28,864 bases of DNA from a virus, in the IMG/VR virus record IMGVR_UViG_3300020428_000058, positions 1 to 28,864 of that record; one strand, 5' to 3'. Shown here in pieces: positions 12,427-21,190 of the stretch. Numbering within the stretch: position 1 is the first letter of the stretch; every line of letters begins with the position of its first letter. The notes below the pieces were generated by a model that did not search any database, was not told where the DNA came from, and saw nothing but the letters and a program-made list of their open reading frames with translations. Both the position numbers and the translations under genes were made by a program.

Positions 12427-14340
12427 TTACGAACCCACTTTTCTGAGGGTTAATTTCGCAATCATTCTCAGCGCAGAACCGCTTCTAGAAGGCTCATACA
12501 GCGTCACAGCCTCTACCTCACAAGACTCAACTTCGTAGCTCTCCGTGGCTCCTGTGACGTGCCAGTCGATGTCCTGATACCTGACTCTGGTCTGCACCAG
12601 ATTCTGTAAATCTCGGGCCCTCAACACGCCAGCTCCCTCCCCATTCTCAGGAAGAGGAGCACCGTTAAGACCTTTAAGTTGATCCCCACAATCGACAGGT
12701 ACCTGCACCAACGTGTCAGCCAGACCCAACGGATGGAAACGAGTTGACAAGAACGTGAGAGCACAGTCCCCTGAACCGTTGCCAACGAACTCGAGCTTCA
12801 ACCCAAGTTCTTTCGCTTGTTTAGAAATAGCTACCGTATGGCTCTTTAATGACTCAGACACTGAACCGTTCGCTAGAGCTGTGAAGTTCGCTCCACCGTC
12901 GACGGTGACTGAAGCAGTGATCGACTCCCCTGTTCCCAACGGATCCATAGTTAACGACACGTCATCCCAGATCTTGAACAGAGCTGACGCACCATCGAAG
13001 AGACTTGTCTCGAGTGTGCCTGCAGTCTCAAACGCTGCACTGTTCACCCGGTAAATGCCACGGTCTTTTACAGCGAAGACAGGTAAACCCTGCCAGATAG
13101 CAATCGAGGTCACGTCCCCATCGAGGGCCGCTTGATACCACTTCGCATATCCGCCTGTGGTCAAGCTGACAGCTCCGACCCCAGCTTTAGTTCCGGTCAT
13201 GGTCTTCCACCCGAACAGCATCAGATCTTCGTAAGCGGCAAACGCACCGACCTGATGATCAGCCGAGGTCCCTATGTCTGCCAGCTCAACAACCGTTGTT
13301 GCTACGAGAGCCCCTGACCCATCAGGCACACACTGCAAAATGACTGCTTGCCCTTGACTCGAGCCCTCTGGTCGATACCCACGAACCCACACATAGCCAC
13401 CGCCAGTGGCTACTGAAGTGGGAATCATTCCACCCGGCATCTTTAATGCCTCGAACGGTACGAAGAAGTCTCCGCTCTCGTCGACTCCGAGCTTCCATGC
13501 GTACACACTGCCGTTAGTTCCGGCGTAACCACCGAAATAGAAATGCCCATTGGACGTGTCGCCAAGAGTGATCGTCGAACCAACAGGCAGAGTTAAATGA
13601 CCGGCGGTCTTCTCCTCAGCTCCAGAGTCATTAAGGGTGGTGAATCGGTTTGCGGTCGACCCCGCAGACTTGACCGCTGCACAGATCCGCCCCGCAGCCC
13701 AAGTGACTGAGAGAGCATCCTGTGTTGACCATGCGGAACCTGGTGTGGAGGTAGTCCCCCTGTAGATGTCAGAGCCATCTGCCGTATACCAATACTGTCC
13801 GTCGGAGGCAAGGTCGTTAATTGTGATGCCGCCAGCAACAGTGATGTCTGAAGGCGATCCACCAGCCGTCTGGATTCGAGAAACCTCCGTAGCTGACGAG
13901 ACGTAGTAAAGGTCATCTCCAACAACCACGAGTTTAAGTCCGGTATACGTTTCAGCTTCCTCGAGGACAGTTGCATTGAGTAGTTTGATCCGACCTTTCT
14001 CAGTAAAGGGATCTAGTCCCACCGAGTCCCAGTAGGCAGAAGCAGTAGACGCTCCTCGGTGGTAGTACTTCTGACCGGCACCTGAATCCCAGTCATCTGC
14101 AGCAGCGAACGAGTACCGCTCGATAGCTTCACTGAACGGAGTGTCTGAAGTAGCTAGACGCTGAGGATCCAAAGGAACAATCGTCCGTAGATACTCCATC
14201 CCCTTATCGGGGTTATCGGCAAGCATGTACCCAGTGCCATTAATGCCGACCTGATAGAGACGACCAACGGCGCTCTCATCGGCAAAGGCATGTACATCCG
14301 GGTACTCGACAGATACTAGGAGTGTGTCTTCAGCAGCCAT
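12427..14340 (-). CDS. Large beta-rich tail protein, propeller-like
   Basis: This 637-aa protein is the largest late product in the window. It has many short beta-type repeats with YY/YW and GG/DG turns (for example GDDLYYVSSA, DGQYWYTADGSDIYRG, NGHFYFGGYAG, GGYVWVRGY), consistent with a beta-propeller or beta-helix fold, and a C-terminal region (about 480-637) that looks like a separate domain. It has no peptidase, lysozyme or cysteine motif. The sequence begins directly at the ATG at 14340, which overlaps the previous stop by 1 nt. Likely a tail or baseplate component; substrate unknown. Confidence 0.68.
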   Translation of the reverse strand: MAAEDTLLVSVEYPDVHAFADESAVGRLYQVGINGTGYMLADNPDKGMEYLRTIVPLDPQRLATSDTPFSEAIERYSFAAADDWDSGAGQKYYHRGASTASAYWDSVGLDPFTEKGRIKLLNATVLEEAETYTGLKLVVVGDDLYYVSSATEVSRIQTAGGSPSDITVAGGITINDLASDGQYWYTADGSDIYRGTTSTPGSAWSTQDALSVTWAAGRICAAVKSAGSTANRFTTLNDSGAEEKTAGHLTLPVGSTITLGDTSNGHFYFGGYAGTNGSVYAWKLGVDESGDFFVPFEALKMPGGMIPTSVATGGGYVWVRGYRPEGSSQGQAVILQCVPDGSGALVATTVVELADIGTSADHQVGAFAAYEDLMLFGWKTMTGTKAGVGAVSLTTGGYAKWYQAALDGDVTSIAIWQGLPVFAVKDRGIYRVNSAAFETAGTLETSLFDGASALFKIWDDVSLTMDPLGTGESITASVTVDGGANFTALANGSVSESLKSHTVAISKQAKELGLKLEFVGNGSGDCALTFLSTRFHPLGLADTLVQVPVDCGDQLKGLNGAPLPENGEGAGVLRARDLQNLVQTRVRYQDIDWHVTGATESYEVESCEVEAVTLYEPSRSGSALRMIAKLTLRKVGS

Positions 14341-15014
14341 CAGCTCGACCTAAGTCCGTAATTATTCTTTGCTTGCAGTCGAATCGAATAATTCTGCCCA
14401 CTCATAAACGTGAACGGAATATCAATCGATGTACCTGACCCGGTTGTCCACCCTGAATCGAAATGAATGAATTCAGTAGCGTCAGGATCGACAACTCGCA
14501 CCCGATATTGAGCTTGAGTATTTGGAGAGTCAGAGAACGACCAAGCAAGAGTCACATCAGTTGCCTGAGTAATTGTCATCTGATCGTCAGCAGGTTTTGC
14601 GACTCCCTCGAGTGTGGTGATTGTCACAGTCGGAGCGCCCCACGCATACGTCTTATTGGCTGAGACCTCTGGGGCATGGACCTGTGAGGTGTCTCGAGTT
14701 GACACCACCCACTTAATTACTTGGGCAGCCGGGATGGCATTCGCATCCATATCGACAGCAAGAGAGACATCAGAACCAGTACGCCAACCACTGTCCCAGT
14801 ACGTTTCCGAACCCGCCGAATTTTGAGCTTGTACACGGTAAGCCCCCTGACTCTTTCCATCGGAGCTGTTAAAGGTCCAGCTCACCGTCGACAACGCATC
14901 GACATTCGCAGTGAGAGTCGCATCGACTCCCGTTGTTGTTGGGGCAGTACCCAGCGTTGGAGCTGAACCGGCGATTGCCTTAACGCCCACCGCTGATACT
15001 GCAAGAGCAGACAT
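14340..15014 (-). CDS. Tail protein with two fibronectin-III-like repeats
   Basis: This 224-aa protein contains two related beta domains. The first has YRVQAQNSAGSE then DSGWRTGSDVSL; the second has YRVRVVDPDATE then DSGWTTGSGTSI, each preceded by SWTF or AWSF. This is the pattern of fibronectin type III or Ig-like modules often found on phage virions. It lies between two other tail genes with 1-nt TGATG overlaps on both ends. It may add adhesion to the host or to sugars; no enzyme motif is visible. Confidence 0.66.
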   Translation of the reverse strand: MSALAVSAVGVKAIAGSAPTLGTAPTTTGVDATLTANVDALSTVSWTFNSSDGKSQGAYRVQAQNSAGSETYWDSGWRTGSDVSLAVDMDANAIPAAQVIKWVVSTRDTSQVHAPEVSANKTYAWGAPTVTITTLEGVAKPADDQMTITQATDVTLAWSFSDSPNTQAQYRVRVVDPDATEFIHFDSGWTTGSGTSIDIPFTFMSGQNYSIRLQAKNNYGLRSS

Positions 15015-16039
15015 CAGTACTCCGTGATTAAATTGCCGTCGTCATCAGTCATTTCGGTAGCAAGATATTCAGGGTCTTGACGTTCACTGATGACAATCCA
15101 CATAGCCTGCTGACCGATCTCACCTTTAATTGTGAGACAACAGTCATCCATTGACCATGTAACTGGAGAGCCGCTAGGGCAAGAAACGATGCTCCAAGGA
15201 TCTCTTGATAAAGCTCTGAAAGTCCCGGGCGACATCCGTCCAACGTCATCCATGCACACTGTCACCCGACTTGCGTCCAACGTCACAGTGCCCCGATAAA
15301 TCAGATCAGCTCGAGGACCCTCAACGAAAGAATGACGGAGTCGTTTGTCCTCGACTACCGGGTGTTTAATATCGAACGTTCCGCTCGTCTTTGCGAGCGC
15401 ACCATTGACCGTGACCCCAGTAGCGTTGGCCGTCAACCTTGTTGCGTTCGCTGTTCGCAACAGCACAGCCGGAGATCCACCTGCACCAGCGTTGTCAGCT
15501 TCGATAGATAGCTCACCACTCGCAGCACCAGAAATAAAGTTCGTGATGTTGCCAGTGGTGTGCTCGAGCTGAATCGTTGGATCAGCCGTATATATATGTA
15601 AAGCCTTGTCGGGCGTGTTAGCTCCCGCAGGCCAAGCTGCCGGAGCGTTCGAATCTTTTATTCCGAGTCGATCATGTGTGTGGTTGTACGTCAGGTTCGC
15701 AGTCGTCATCATGAGATCGTCCAAGATCCCTGAGGTAAGGGCAGCCACAATCGTGCGGCCTGTATCCCACGACTGAGCAGCGGTCGACTCCTGTCCACGA
15801 ACCACAGTCAACGTATAAGGGTTCGAAGAACCGCTAACACCTGTGACCTTCACAATTTCCGGGGCATGCTCGTTACCCTCCGGGTCAATAACCATCATCA
15901 GATAGTTCGATGCTGACAGCCCAGCAGGAGGGGTGAAGCTGCCATCGATGTTCACAGAGATTGAAGTATCTCCGCTAGACCCGATAGCAGTATTTAATTT
16001 GCCTTGAACAAGGTTCTGGAACGATCGTGTGAGGCTCAT
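15014..16039 (-). CDS. Tail-fibre-type protein with C-terminal DIKHP-domain
   Basis: This 341-aa protein begins with a fibre-like segment (residues 1-115, VRGQESTAAQSWDTG), has a middle of beta-repeats (about 145-210) and a C-terminal domain that starts with SGTFDIKHPVVEDKRL and RHSFVEGPRADLIYRG. That domain occurs in many marine phage and cyanophage fibre proteins, as I recall. The end has Cys pairs (DDCCLTIKG). It probably forms part of the tail adhesin apparatus. Start and stop are linked by 1-4 nt overlaps to neighbours. Confidence 0.68.
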   Translation of the reverse strand: MSLTRSFQNLVQGKLNTAIGSSGDTSISVNIDGSFTPPAGLSASNYLMMVIDPEGNEHAPEIVKVTGVSGSSNPYTLTVVRGQESTAAQSWDTGRTIVAALTSGILDDLMMTTANLTYNHTHDRLGIKDSNAPAAWPAGANTPDKALHIYTADPTIQLEHTTGNITNFISGAASGELSIEADNAGAGGSPAVLLRTANATRLTANATGVTVNGALAKTSGTFDIKHPVVEDKRLRHSFVEGPRADLIYRGTVTLDASRVTVCMDDVGRMSPGTFRALSRDPWSIVSCPSGSPVTWSMDDCCLTIKGEIGQQAMWIVISERQDPEYLATEMTDDDGNLITEY

Positions 16040-16947
16040 AAGAGGTGTGGCATCTTTCGGTAAGTTCTATATTTCGGAAGCCCTTGCATTGACTTCGCTT
16101 CGTCGATCCTTCTGTAAACCTCGCCCCACAGCTCACGAGCCCAACGAAGGTTGACTCCCTGCCGCATAGCGGCCTCTTGATTCCATTCCTCGATCTTGTC
16201 CACGTCGGTACGGTTCACCTCACGACGAGTGACGGCGTATGCCGCAGCCCACAGAGCTGGAATGTCCTCAGCTCCTATCGGAACATCGATAGTCGACGAG
16301 TCACCAGACCCGGTGAAAGCGTAAGGTGTCTGATACACCACGATCACAGAGTCATTGTTCTCAACCGACGTTGGAGTCCTGAGAGCCTTGCCTGTCGGCA
16401 CCACACCAGTCGGCATGTCCTGTTCGAACTGCCAGCCACCAATATCGATAATGCGGCCAGTCTGAGCAATCATGTGACGAACCGAGTAAACCCTCATCGT
16501 GTCTACAGGCATCGAAATCCACTGCATGTCAGTGGTGCGAGTCATCGACTCAGACACTCTGTGAGGGAGCTGAGCATTCATCACCGACTTGAAGCAACGT
16601 TGAATCCAGTCGCTAATCGAAGAGCGAGGCCATGGTGGATTAATAAGTGCGGTCGCATTGGTTGCGTGACCGCTGGTTGCGGAACTCCCTGCATAGCCTC
16701 GGCTGACCGACAAAACGGGCGTCGAGTCATTGCTCTTACTCGTTATCAACATCAGCTCATCACCGATCTCCAGAACATCCGTCGCTTGAACACGACTGGC
16801 ATCATCGACCGTCAAGGTCGTATCGGTAGGAGAGTCCAATGCGCTTGATCCGACCGTCACCTGAAAGGGGCGTTCCGAAGTTCGGTACAACATCTCTAAC
16901 GTGTCGTCTATAAGCCCGCCGAGGGTCACAGTAGTTGTGGTAGCCAT
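16036..16947 (-). CDS. Neck/adaptor-like virion structural protein
   Basis: This 303-aa protein has an N-terminal beta region with LTVDDASRVQATDVLEIGDELM and VSRGYAGSSATSGHATN (residues about 45-95), followed by an all-helix region (SDWIQRCFKSVMN) and a C-terminus with Arg/Trp-rich helices (EEWNQEAAMRQGVNLRWARE). The RGYxGSxAxxH segment is common in phage tail-terminator or adaptor proteins. The ATG at 16947 has an AGGAG site. It is placed with tail genes, so a connector between head and tail or within the tail is the best guess. Confidence 0.6.
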   Translation of the reverse strand: MATTTTVTLGGLIDDTLEMLYRTSERPFQVTVGSSALDSPTDTTLTVDDASRVQATDVLEIGDELMLITSKSNDSTPVLSVSRGYAGSSATSGHATNATALINPPWPRSSISDWIQRCFKSVMNAQLPHRVSESMTRTTDMQWISMPVDTMRVYSVRHMIAQTGRIIDIGGWQFEQDMPTGVVPTGKALRTPTSVENNDSVIVVYQTPYAFTGSGDSSTIDVPIGAEDIPALWAAAYAVTRREVNRTDVDKIEEWNQEAAMRQGVNLRWARELWGEVYRRIDEAKSMQGLPKYRTYRKMPHLL

Positions 16948-16970
16948 CTCATTCTCCTACCCCTGAAACG

Positions 16971-17891
16971 TCACCTTCTGCGTACCGCTGAAGGGGTCGG
17001 GCGGTACCGATTCACTGCAATATGGGATAAATGCTGGGCCACTTCGCCAAATGGGCCAGTCAGATTAAAGGCCACAAGGATCTCTTCTGATTGAGCTGTG
17101 ACTCTGTTGTTGCCACCGCCTGAGTAATCCAAAGCCTCGAGCGCAGATCCAGTCTCCGCATCCACAGGAGTCACATCCACCATCACCCCGGACATCAAGC
17201 CCTCGCCGTAAGAGCCTTCCATCTGATAGGGGTAATCGTTCTGGTATCCCATGGCCATGTGACCGAAGCGATAGCGGTAATCACGAACATTCTGGTACTT
17301 AAAGTTCGTGCGGTACTGCATCGAGGAGCCGTACGAGTAGCTGAACGTGTCAGTCGACGAGATAGCTACAGCTCCCAAAGCTTCGAGAGCTGCGGCAGCA
17401 TCAGTGAGAGTCATCGTGACAGTGGTCGACACCCAATTTTCTGTACCAGTGCCAGAGTCTGTTTGAAGAGTGAAGAACAGGCCGGGAGTACCTTCGGTAC
17501 CAGTGCTCGAGTCAGTCGAATTAACCGACGTGCCCTGAATATTTAATGTCTCAGCACCAGCAATAGCTTCGGTCTGATTAAGACCAACCGTACCAACAGT
17601 CTCCTCAAGGAACTGCTGGGAATCGGTTGTTCCCTGCGCTGCAAGCGACTCGACACCAATACTCGGAGTCGACTCCGTGACAGAGAACGTGTCCGTAGGA
17701 GTGACATTGACAACAAGCGTTGCCGAATCGGCAACAGTGAACGTGTCAAAGATCGGATCATCGATGCCGTTCCGATACGTGACCTTCGACCGGTAGTCAT
17801 ACGTGTTTCTATACCCAAGAGGGAAGACACCAAACTGGTACTTCCCCTCGTGCCGATAAAGCTCGGCGTTGCGGTACGCAACTGCCGGCAT
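16971..17891 (-). CDS. Tyr-rich structural protein with low-complexity Ser/Thr repeats
   Basis: This 306-aa protein has repeats of YRN (residues 6-8, 27-29, 39-41) in its first 45 residues and a second YR/YQ cluster at about 190-230 (QYRTNFKYQNVRDYRYRFG). In between is a Thr/Ser-rich stretch with FTVADSATL, TDTFSVTEST and STDTFSYSYG, suggestive of a repetitive beta fibre. The C-terminus is basic (VNRYRPTPSAVRRR). I do not recognise the family; it is probably a virion fibre or tail protein. Two nt separate its ATG from the previous stop. Confidence 0.6.
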   Translation of the reverse strand: MPAVAYRNAELYRHEGKYQFGVFPLGYRNTYDYRSKVTYRNGIDDPIFDTFTVADSATLVVNVTPTDTFSVTESTPSIGVESLAAQGTTDSQQFLEETVGTVGLNQTEAIAGAETLNIQGTSVNSTDSSTGTEGTPGLFFTLQTDSGTGTENWVSTTVTMTLTDAAAALEALGAVAISSTDTFSYSYGSSMQYRTNFKYQNVRDYRYRFGHMAMGYQNDYPYQMEGSYGEGLMSGVMVDVTPVDAETGSALEALDYSGGGNNRVTAQSEEILVAFNLTGPFGEVAQHLSHIAVNRYRPTPSAVRRR

Positions 17892-17893
17892 AA

Positions 17894-18085
17894 CTAGCTA
17901 ATCAGTTTGACCCAAGCGCCAGAGGCAGGGTCGTACTCGTAAGGGACAGAATCAAAGTCGTCCGGTAAGGGAAGAGCAAACTCAGGAATTTCTTGAACCT
18001 CGTCAATGATATTTGTTTCGGGTCGTGTTCCCGGTTTCGCTTGCCCTGCGTTCGGTCCCGTTGTGTAGTAGTAGTCGCTCGCCAT
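17894..18085 (-). CDS. Small acidic/Tyr-rich late protein (63 aa)
   Basis: This short protein starts MASDYYYTTGP and continues with a Pro/Asp/Glu-rich segment (PLPDDFDSVPYEYDP). No membrane helix or enzyme motif is seen. It lies 2 nt from both neighbours within the tail module, so it is likely a real minor virion or assembly protein. Function not recognised. Confidence 0.6.
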   Translation of the reverse strand: MASDYYYTTGPNAGQAKPGTRPETNIIDEVQEIPEFALPLPDDFDSVPYEYDPASGAWVKLIS

Positions 18086-18087
18086 GC

Positions 18088-19743
18088 TTAACCCTTAGTC
18101 CACGTTTCGGTAGGTTGCGTTAAAGCCGTCGTCGCTGTGCCGGTATTAGCGAAAGAAGTGTAATTCTGTCCAAGCGCTCCAGTGTTAAACGCAAGAATGT
18201 CGCCTGCTGTTCCTGTAGCAGTTGAAGCGCCGTAGACAATCGTGTAGTCACCAACCGTGTACGTTGCTGAACCCGCCCCGTCGGTGGGGAGCTTGAAGAC
18301 AATGCACTCGTTACGGTCAACGCTGTTCGTTGTAAGAGTCGCAATGCCGTAGACATGTTCGTCTGTGGAATCGATCTGCAAACTTCGAAAATAAGCCTGA
18401 TTCGCTACACCGCTGCCATCAGCAGTGCGATAAACCAGAATCTTTCGCTGCCAAATGTTCGTTTGATTAGCAATGTCGTGCTTAATTAAATAGCTCTGTG
18501 AAGGAGTATTGCCGTTGTCTCTGACAATGAAATAACAGTGAGTGTCAGTTGAGTCGTTGATCGGAGGGGACGCACAATCGAACTGTGTTGGTGTTGCTGG
18601 GCTGTCCGCTGCGTTTACTGCGTAACGGTAACCAAGACTCCAACCTGAATAGCCACCCGTGTACGGATCCCACTTACTGATGTAAGCGTTACCGGCATAA
18701 GTCCCGCCCACAACGTCAAAAATGCCATTCCAGTAATATGCGCCCGGAGTCCCGGTCGCCCTATACGGACCAATCTTCGGAGAGTTAGCGTAAACACCAC
18801 CGAACGAACCGCCGCTGCCTACAGGGGCCAGTCGAGCCGACTGCATCGAAGACCAACCATTATAAAATTGGTTGGAATCCTCACCGTATTGGTTTTGGTA
18901 ACCACCGTAACTTGAATGGTAGTCACGGTTGACGTAAGCAAACCGCTCGTTGTTTATGCCTACACCCGTCGGATAAGACCCCATGTTTGGAGGATTTCCA
19001 TAGATCATGACTGGGTAATAGTTGCCGCTGCCTTGATTCAGATTGTTACCAGTAGCAGGATCAACCGGCATCATTAGAGGGAGATACGCCGCATAACCGC
19101 CCCAGCTATTGTGATAGCCGTAAAAGACATGGATAGCGTAGCTCTCGTTAGGAGCAACCTTTAATCCCATATTGGTGCTGCCGTAACTGTCATATCCGCT
19201 GAGGAATTGCTGGCCGTCACCAGCAGCAGGACTTGTGCCGTTGTCACCAAACCATTGCAGGGCATACGACGAGTCAAGTTTTGCTCGCCAAGCGGTGTAC
19301 CCAGAAAAAGCCGTAGTGTCACCCGATATATAAAGATTCGTGCCAGCAGCGGTCAAGTTCGATAAACGGGTCCAGTAACCAGTGCCGCTCGAACCAACTT
19401 CAAACTTGTTGTTATTTACTAGACCGTTGCCGTTTGATTGAACCTTAGCTATTGCAGGGCAAGCCATACTTGCGCTGGTGTCATACTGGGTACACGAAAT
19501 ATAAATGTTGTCGCTGGAATCAAGCGAGAGTTTGCCAGCAGATACCTTGTCGCCTGTAGCAGTGTCCGTGTAAATGCCGGGGTTCCAAGAAGCGAACCAT
19601 CCCGTAAACGGTTTCGGCCACAGGCCGTCACGGACCGACTCACTGACCTCAGCCAGCGACCAGATACCGGACGCAGCGGCAGTAGTCGGAACAACTTCCG
19701 GTCCTACTACAGAGGCATTCTGGCCGTAACCCGGAGTACTCAT
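18088..19743 (-). CDS. Large receptor-binding tail protein, beta-rich
   Basis: This 551-aa protein has an N-terminal tail-docking motif (ASGIWSLAEVSESVRDGLW, residues about 24-42) shared with the protein at 21190-21900, and then a long beta-rich body with Gly/Tyr/Asn-rich repeats (SYGSTNMGLK; GGYQNQYGEDSNQF; WDPYTGGYSGWSLG). Several segments such as DSSDNIYISCTQ, SYALQW and DSTDEHVYG resemble blades of beta-propellers. This is the expected design of a receptor-binding fibre: a short anchor and a variable exposed domain. Its ATG at 19743 overlaps the small gene upstream by 4 nt. Confidence 0.72.
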   Translation of the reverse strand: MSTPGYGQNASVVGPEVVPTTAAASGIWSLAEVSESVRDGLWPKPFTGWFASWNPGIYTDTATGDKVSAGKLSLDSSDNIYISCTQYDTSASMACPAIAKVQSNGNGLVNNNKFEVGSSGTGYWTRLSNLTAAGTNLYISGDTTAFSGYTAWRAKLDSSYALQWFGDNGTSPAAGDGQQFLSGYDSYGSTNMGLKVAPNESYAIHVFYGYHNSWGGYAAYLPLMMPVDPATGNNLNQGSGNYYPVMIYGNPPNMGSYPTGVGINNERFAYVNRDYHSSYGGYQNQYGEDSNQFYNGWSSMQSARLAPVGSGGSFGGVYANSPKIGPYRATGTPGAYYWNGIFDVVGGTYAGNAYISKWDPYTGGYSGWSLGYRYAVNAADSPATPTQFDCASPPINDSTDTHCYFIVRDNGNTPSQSYLIKHDIANQTNIWQRKILVYRTADGSGVANQAYFRSLQIDSTDEHVYGIATLTTNSVDRNECIVFKLPTDGAGSATYTVGDYTIVYGASTATGTAGDILAFNTGALGQNYTSFANTGTATTALTQPTETWTKG

Positions 19744-19970
19744 CCGAGCAGCGCTGCGATCTGATCGTCAGTCAAGCCAAGCTCTTTCAGCTTCGCTCGC
19801 CCTGCATCAGCATCTTCTTGATGTTTAGCTTGAGCAGCAGCTATCGCCTCAAACTCTTTTTCTGCTTCCACAGCTCGCAGCTCTCTGTCTGCGATCTCTT
19901 CGTCAGTTAAGTCATGGTAAGTAACTTCACCAGTCTCGCAGTTAATTTCTACCGATTGTATTTCGGTCAT
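19740..19970 (-). CDS. Small tail-fibre-assembly-like protein (76 aa)
   Basis: The protein has a two-strand start (VEINCETGEVTYHDL) followed by an acidic helix (TDEEIADRELRAVEAEKEFEA) and an amphipathic C-terminus (LKELGLTDDQIAALLG). This pattern of ETGEVT...DLTDEEI is common in small phage proteins that sit next to fibre genes and are thought to be assembly chaperones. It is located between two fibre genes, which fits. It overlaps the 551-aa gene by 4 nt. Confidence 0.7.
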   Translation of the reverse strand: MTEIQSVEINCETGEVTYHDLTDEEIADRELRAVEAEKEFEAIAAAQAKHQEDADAGRAKLKELGLTDDQIAALLG

Positions 19971-19979
19971 CTTTATTCC

Positions 19980-20588
19980 TTACTCCTCGAACCCATACAG
20001 ATAAATGGAAGATCCTTGCCGCCAGTTGCTGTTGTCTATATCGAACGACAATTTGGTAACCGTCAACATGTCTGAGGAATACGAAGTGCTCCAACGGTAA
20101 GCAGACTGATTGACTAGTCCGGTGTTGCTGCCCATTCCTGAAGCACCGTTACAGTTTTGGGCGTACCCTCCGACTGCACCTATCGTCATGTAAGTGAGCT
20201 GCCCACCTTCAGCGGCTTGCTTAGGCAGAGGCATATCTATCGCCCAGCATGCGTGCGCTGTGTTGCTGCTGCTGTTGTACGTGTAGTTGCTGCCATCTTG
20301 GGGAAACCCAACACTGTCAGTAGAACTAAACTCGTTACCTGTGTAGCTATTGAGGTTGTAACCACCAATGTTCCTGCCCATATACCAATTGGTGCCACCA
20401 CTCATATTCACGTAGTCGTTATTGATACCTATGCGAAGTCGTGAAGGGGCGTTTGCGCTAGCTGCACCTCGCCCTGAAAAGAAGATACGCAACCACGAAT
20501 AGCTCGTAGTCGTCAAACCAGTAAACCGGACATAGCTAGTCGTGCTGTTTGCCAATTCGTGTTTGCCAAGAAATTTGAAGCCAGCCAC
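19980..20588 (-). CDS. Tail-fibre-type protein, paralogue A
   Basis: The GTG at 20588 follows AGGAG and starts VAGFKFLGKHELANS; a longer in-frame start (20624) would overlap the upstream gene. The 202-aa protein has the layout of a known marine tail-fibre domain: an opening strand region (YVRFTGLTTTSYSWLRIFF), a variable Gly/Asn/Ser-rich middle and a terminal LSFDIDNSNWRQGSSIYLYGF. It shares this plan with the next two genes upstream in the operon. Likely receptor-binding or decoration of tail fibres. Confidence 0.68.
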   Translation of the reverse strand: MAGFKFLGKHELANSTTSYVRFTGLTTTSYSWLRIFFSGRGAASANAPSRLRIGINNDYVNMSGGTNWYMGRNIGGYNLNSYTGNEFSSTDSVGFPQDGSNYTYNSSSNTAHACWAIDMPLPKQAAEGGQLTYMTIGAVGGYAQNCNGASGMGSNTGLVNQSAYRWSTSYSSDMLTVTKLSFDIDNSNWRQGSSIYLYGFEE

Positions 20589-20590
20589 TT

Positions 20591-21190
20591 TTACTCCTGA
20601 TAGTACCCGTAGATAGCGATCCACGACCCAGCACTAAAGTTTGCTGAGTAATACGAAGCAAAGGTCAACGACGTAATCGAAGCGTCAGTTCTACCGGGCC
20701 AATTGTTTACAGTCCGGTACACATCTTGGTCGAAAGCGCTTTCTCCGATTGTGCTGCCATACCCTCCAGTTGATTCAGCGTAAACAGTGATGTCTCTTTC
20801 AGTGCTTTTAAGTTCTTTGACTGGATTGAAAACAAGAATCCGAGCAGGCATACCACTTCGATCAGCGAGCCCGCTCATCGTGTTACCGGCACACACCCCG
20901 ACAATGCTGTTTTGCACAGTCCCTAAATTGCTTGCCCAAATATTTCCGGGATAACTGTTACCAGACGAGTAACCAACAGCAGTATTGGCTGTGCCACCGT
21001 CACCGCTCGTAACGCCGATACCGCTACTTGGAGTTAGCGTGAAGGCGTCCCAAGTGTTGCTTGCTCTGTCAGTCTTCAGCTCTGCGTGAATTTCCAATAC
21101 AGAATAAGGGTTGACATCGAGGCCACTAAACACGATAGATGCAGCAGGGCTAGCGAGCTGGGTATAACCCAAAGTTCGAAAGTCAGACAT
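20591..21190 (-). CDS. Tail-fibre-type protein, paralogue B
   Basis: The ATG at 21190 overlaps the previous stop (TAATG) and follows GAGGGCAGG, so I prefer it to the longer in-frame start at 21217. The 199-aa protein opens with LGYTQLASPAASIVFSGL and YSVLEIHAEL, has a variable middle with GYSSGNSYPG, and ends with LTFASYYSANFSAGSWIAIYGYY. The start and end motifs match paralogues A and C, the middle differs strongly. It is probably a fibre tip component. Confidence 0.68.
   Translation of the reverse strand: MSDFRTLGYTQLASPAASIVFSGLDVNPYSVLEIHAELKTDRASNTWDAFTLTPSSGIGVTSGDGGTANTAVGYSSGNSYPGNIWASNLGTVQNSIVGVCAGNTMSGLADRSGMPARILVFNPVKELKSTERDITVYAESTGGYGSTIGESAFDQDVYRTVNNWPGRTDASITSLTFASYYSANFSAGSWIAIYGYYQE

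Noticed and set aside
16177-16848. Long plus-strand ORF (223 codons) opposite the neck-like gene
   Set aside because: It lies fully antisense to a well-placed late gene, is rich in Arg/His/Cys as shadow frames are, and has no ribosome-binding site or neighbours.
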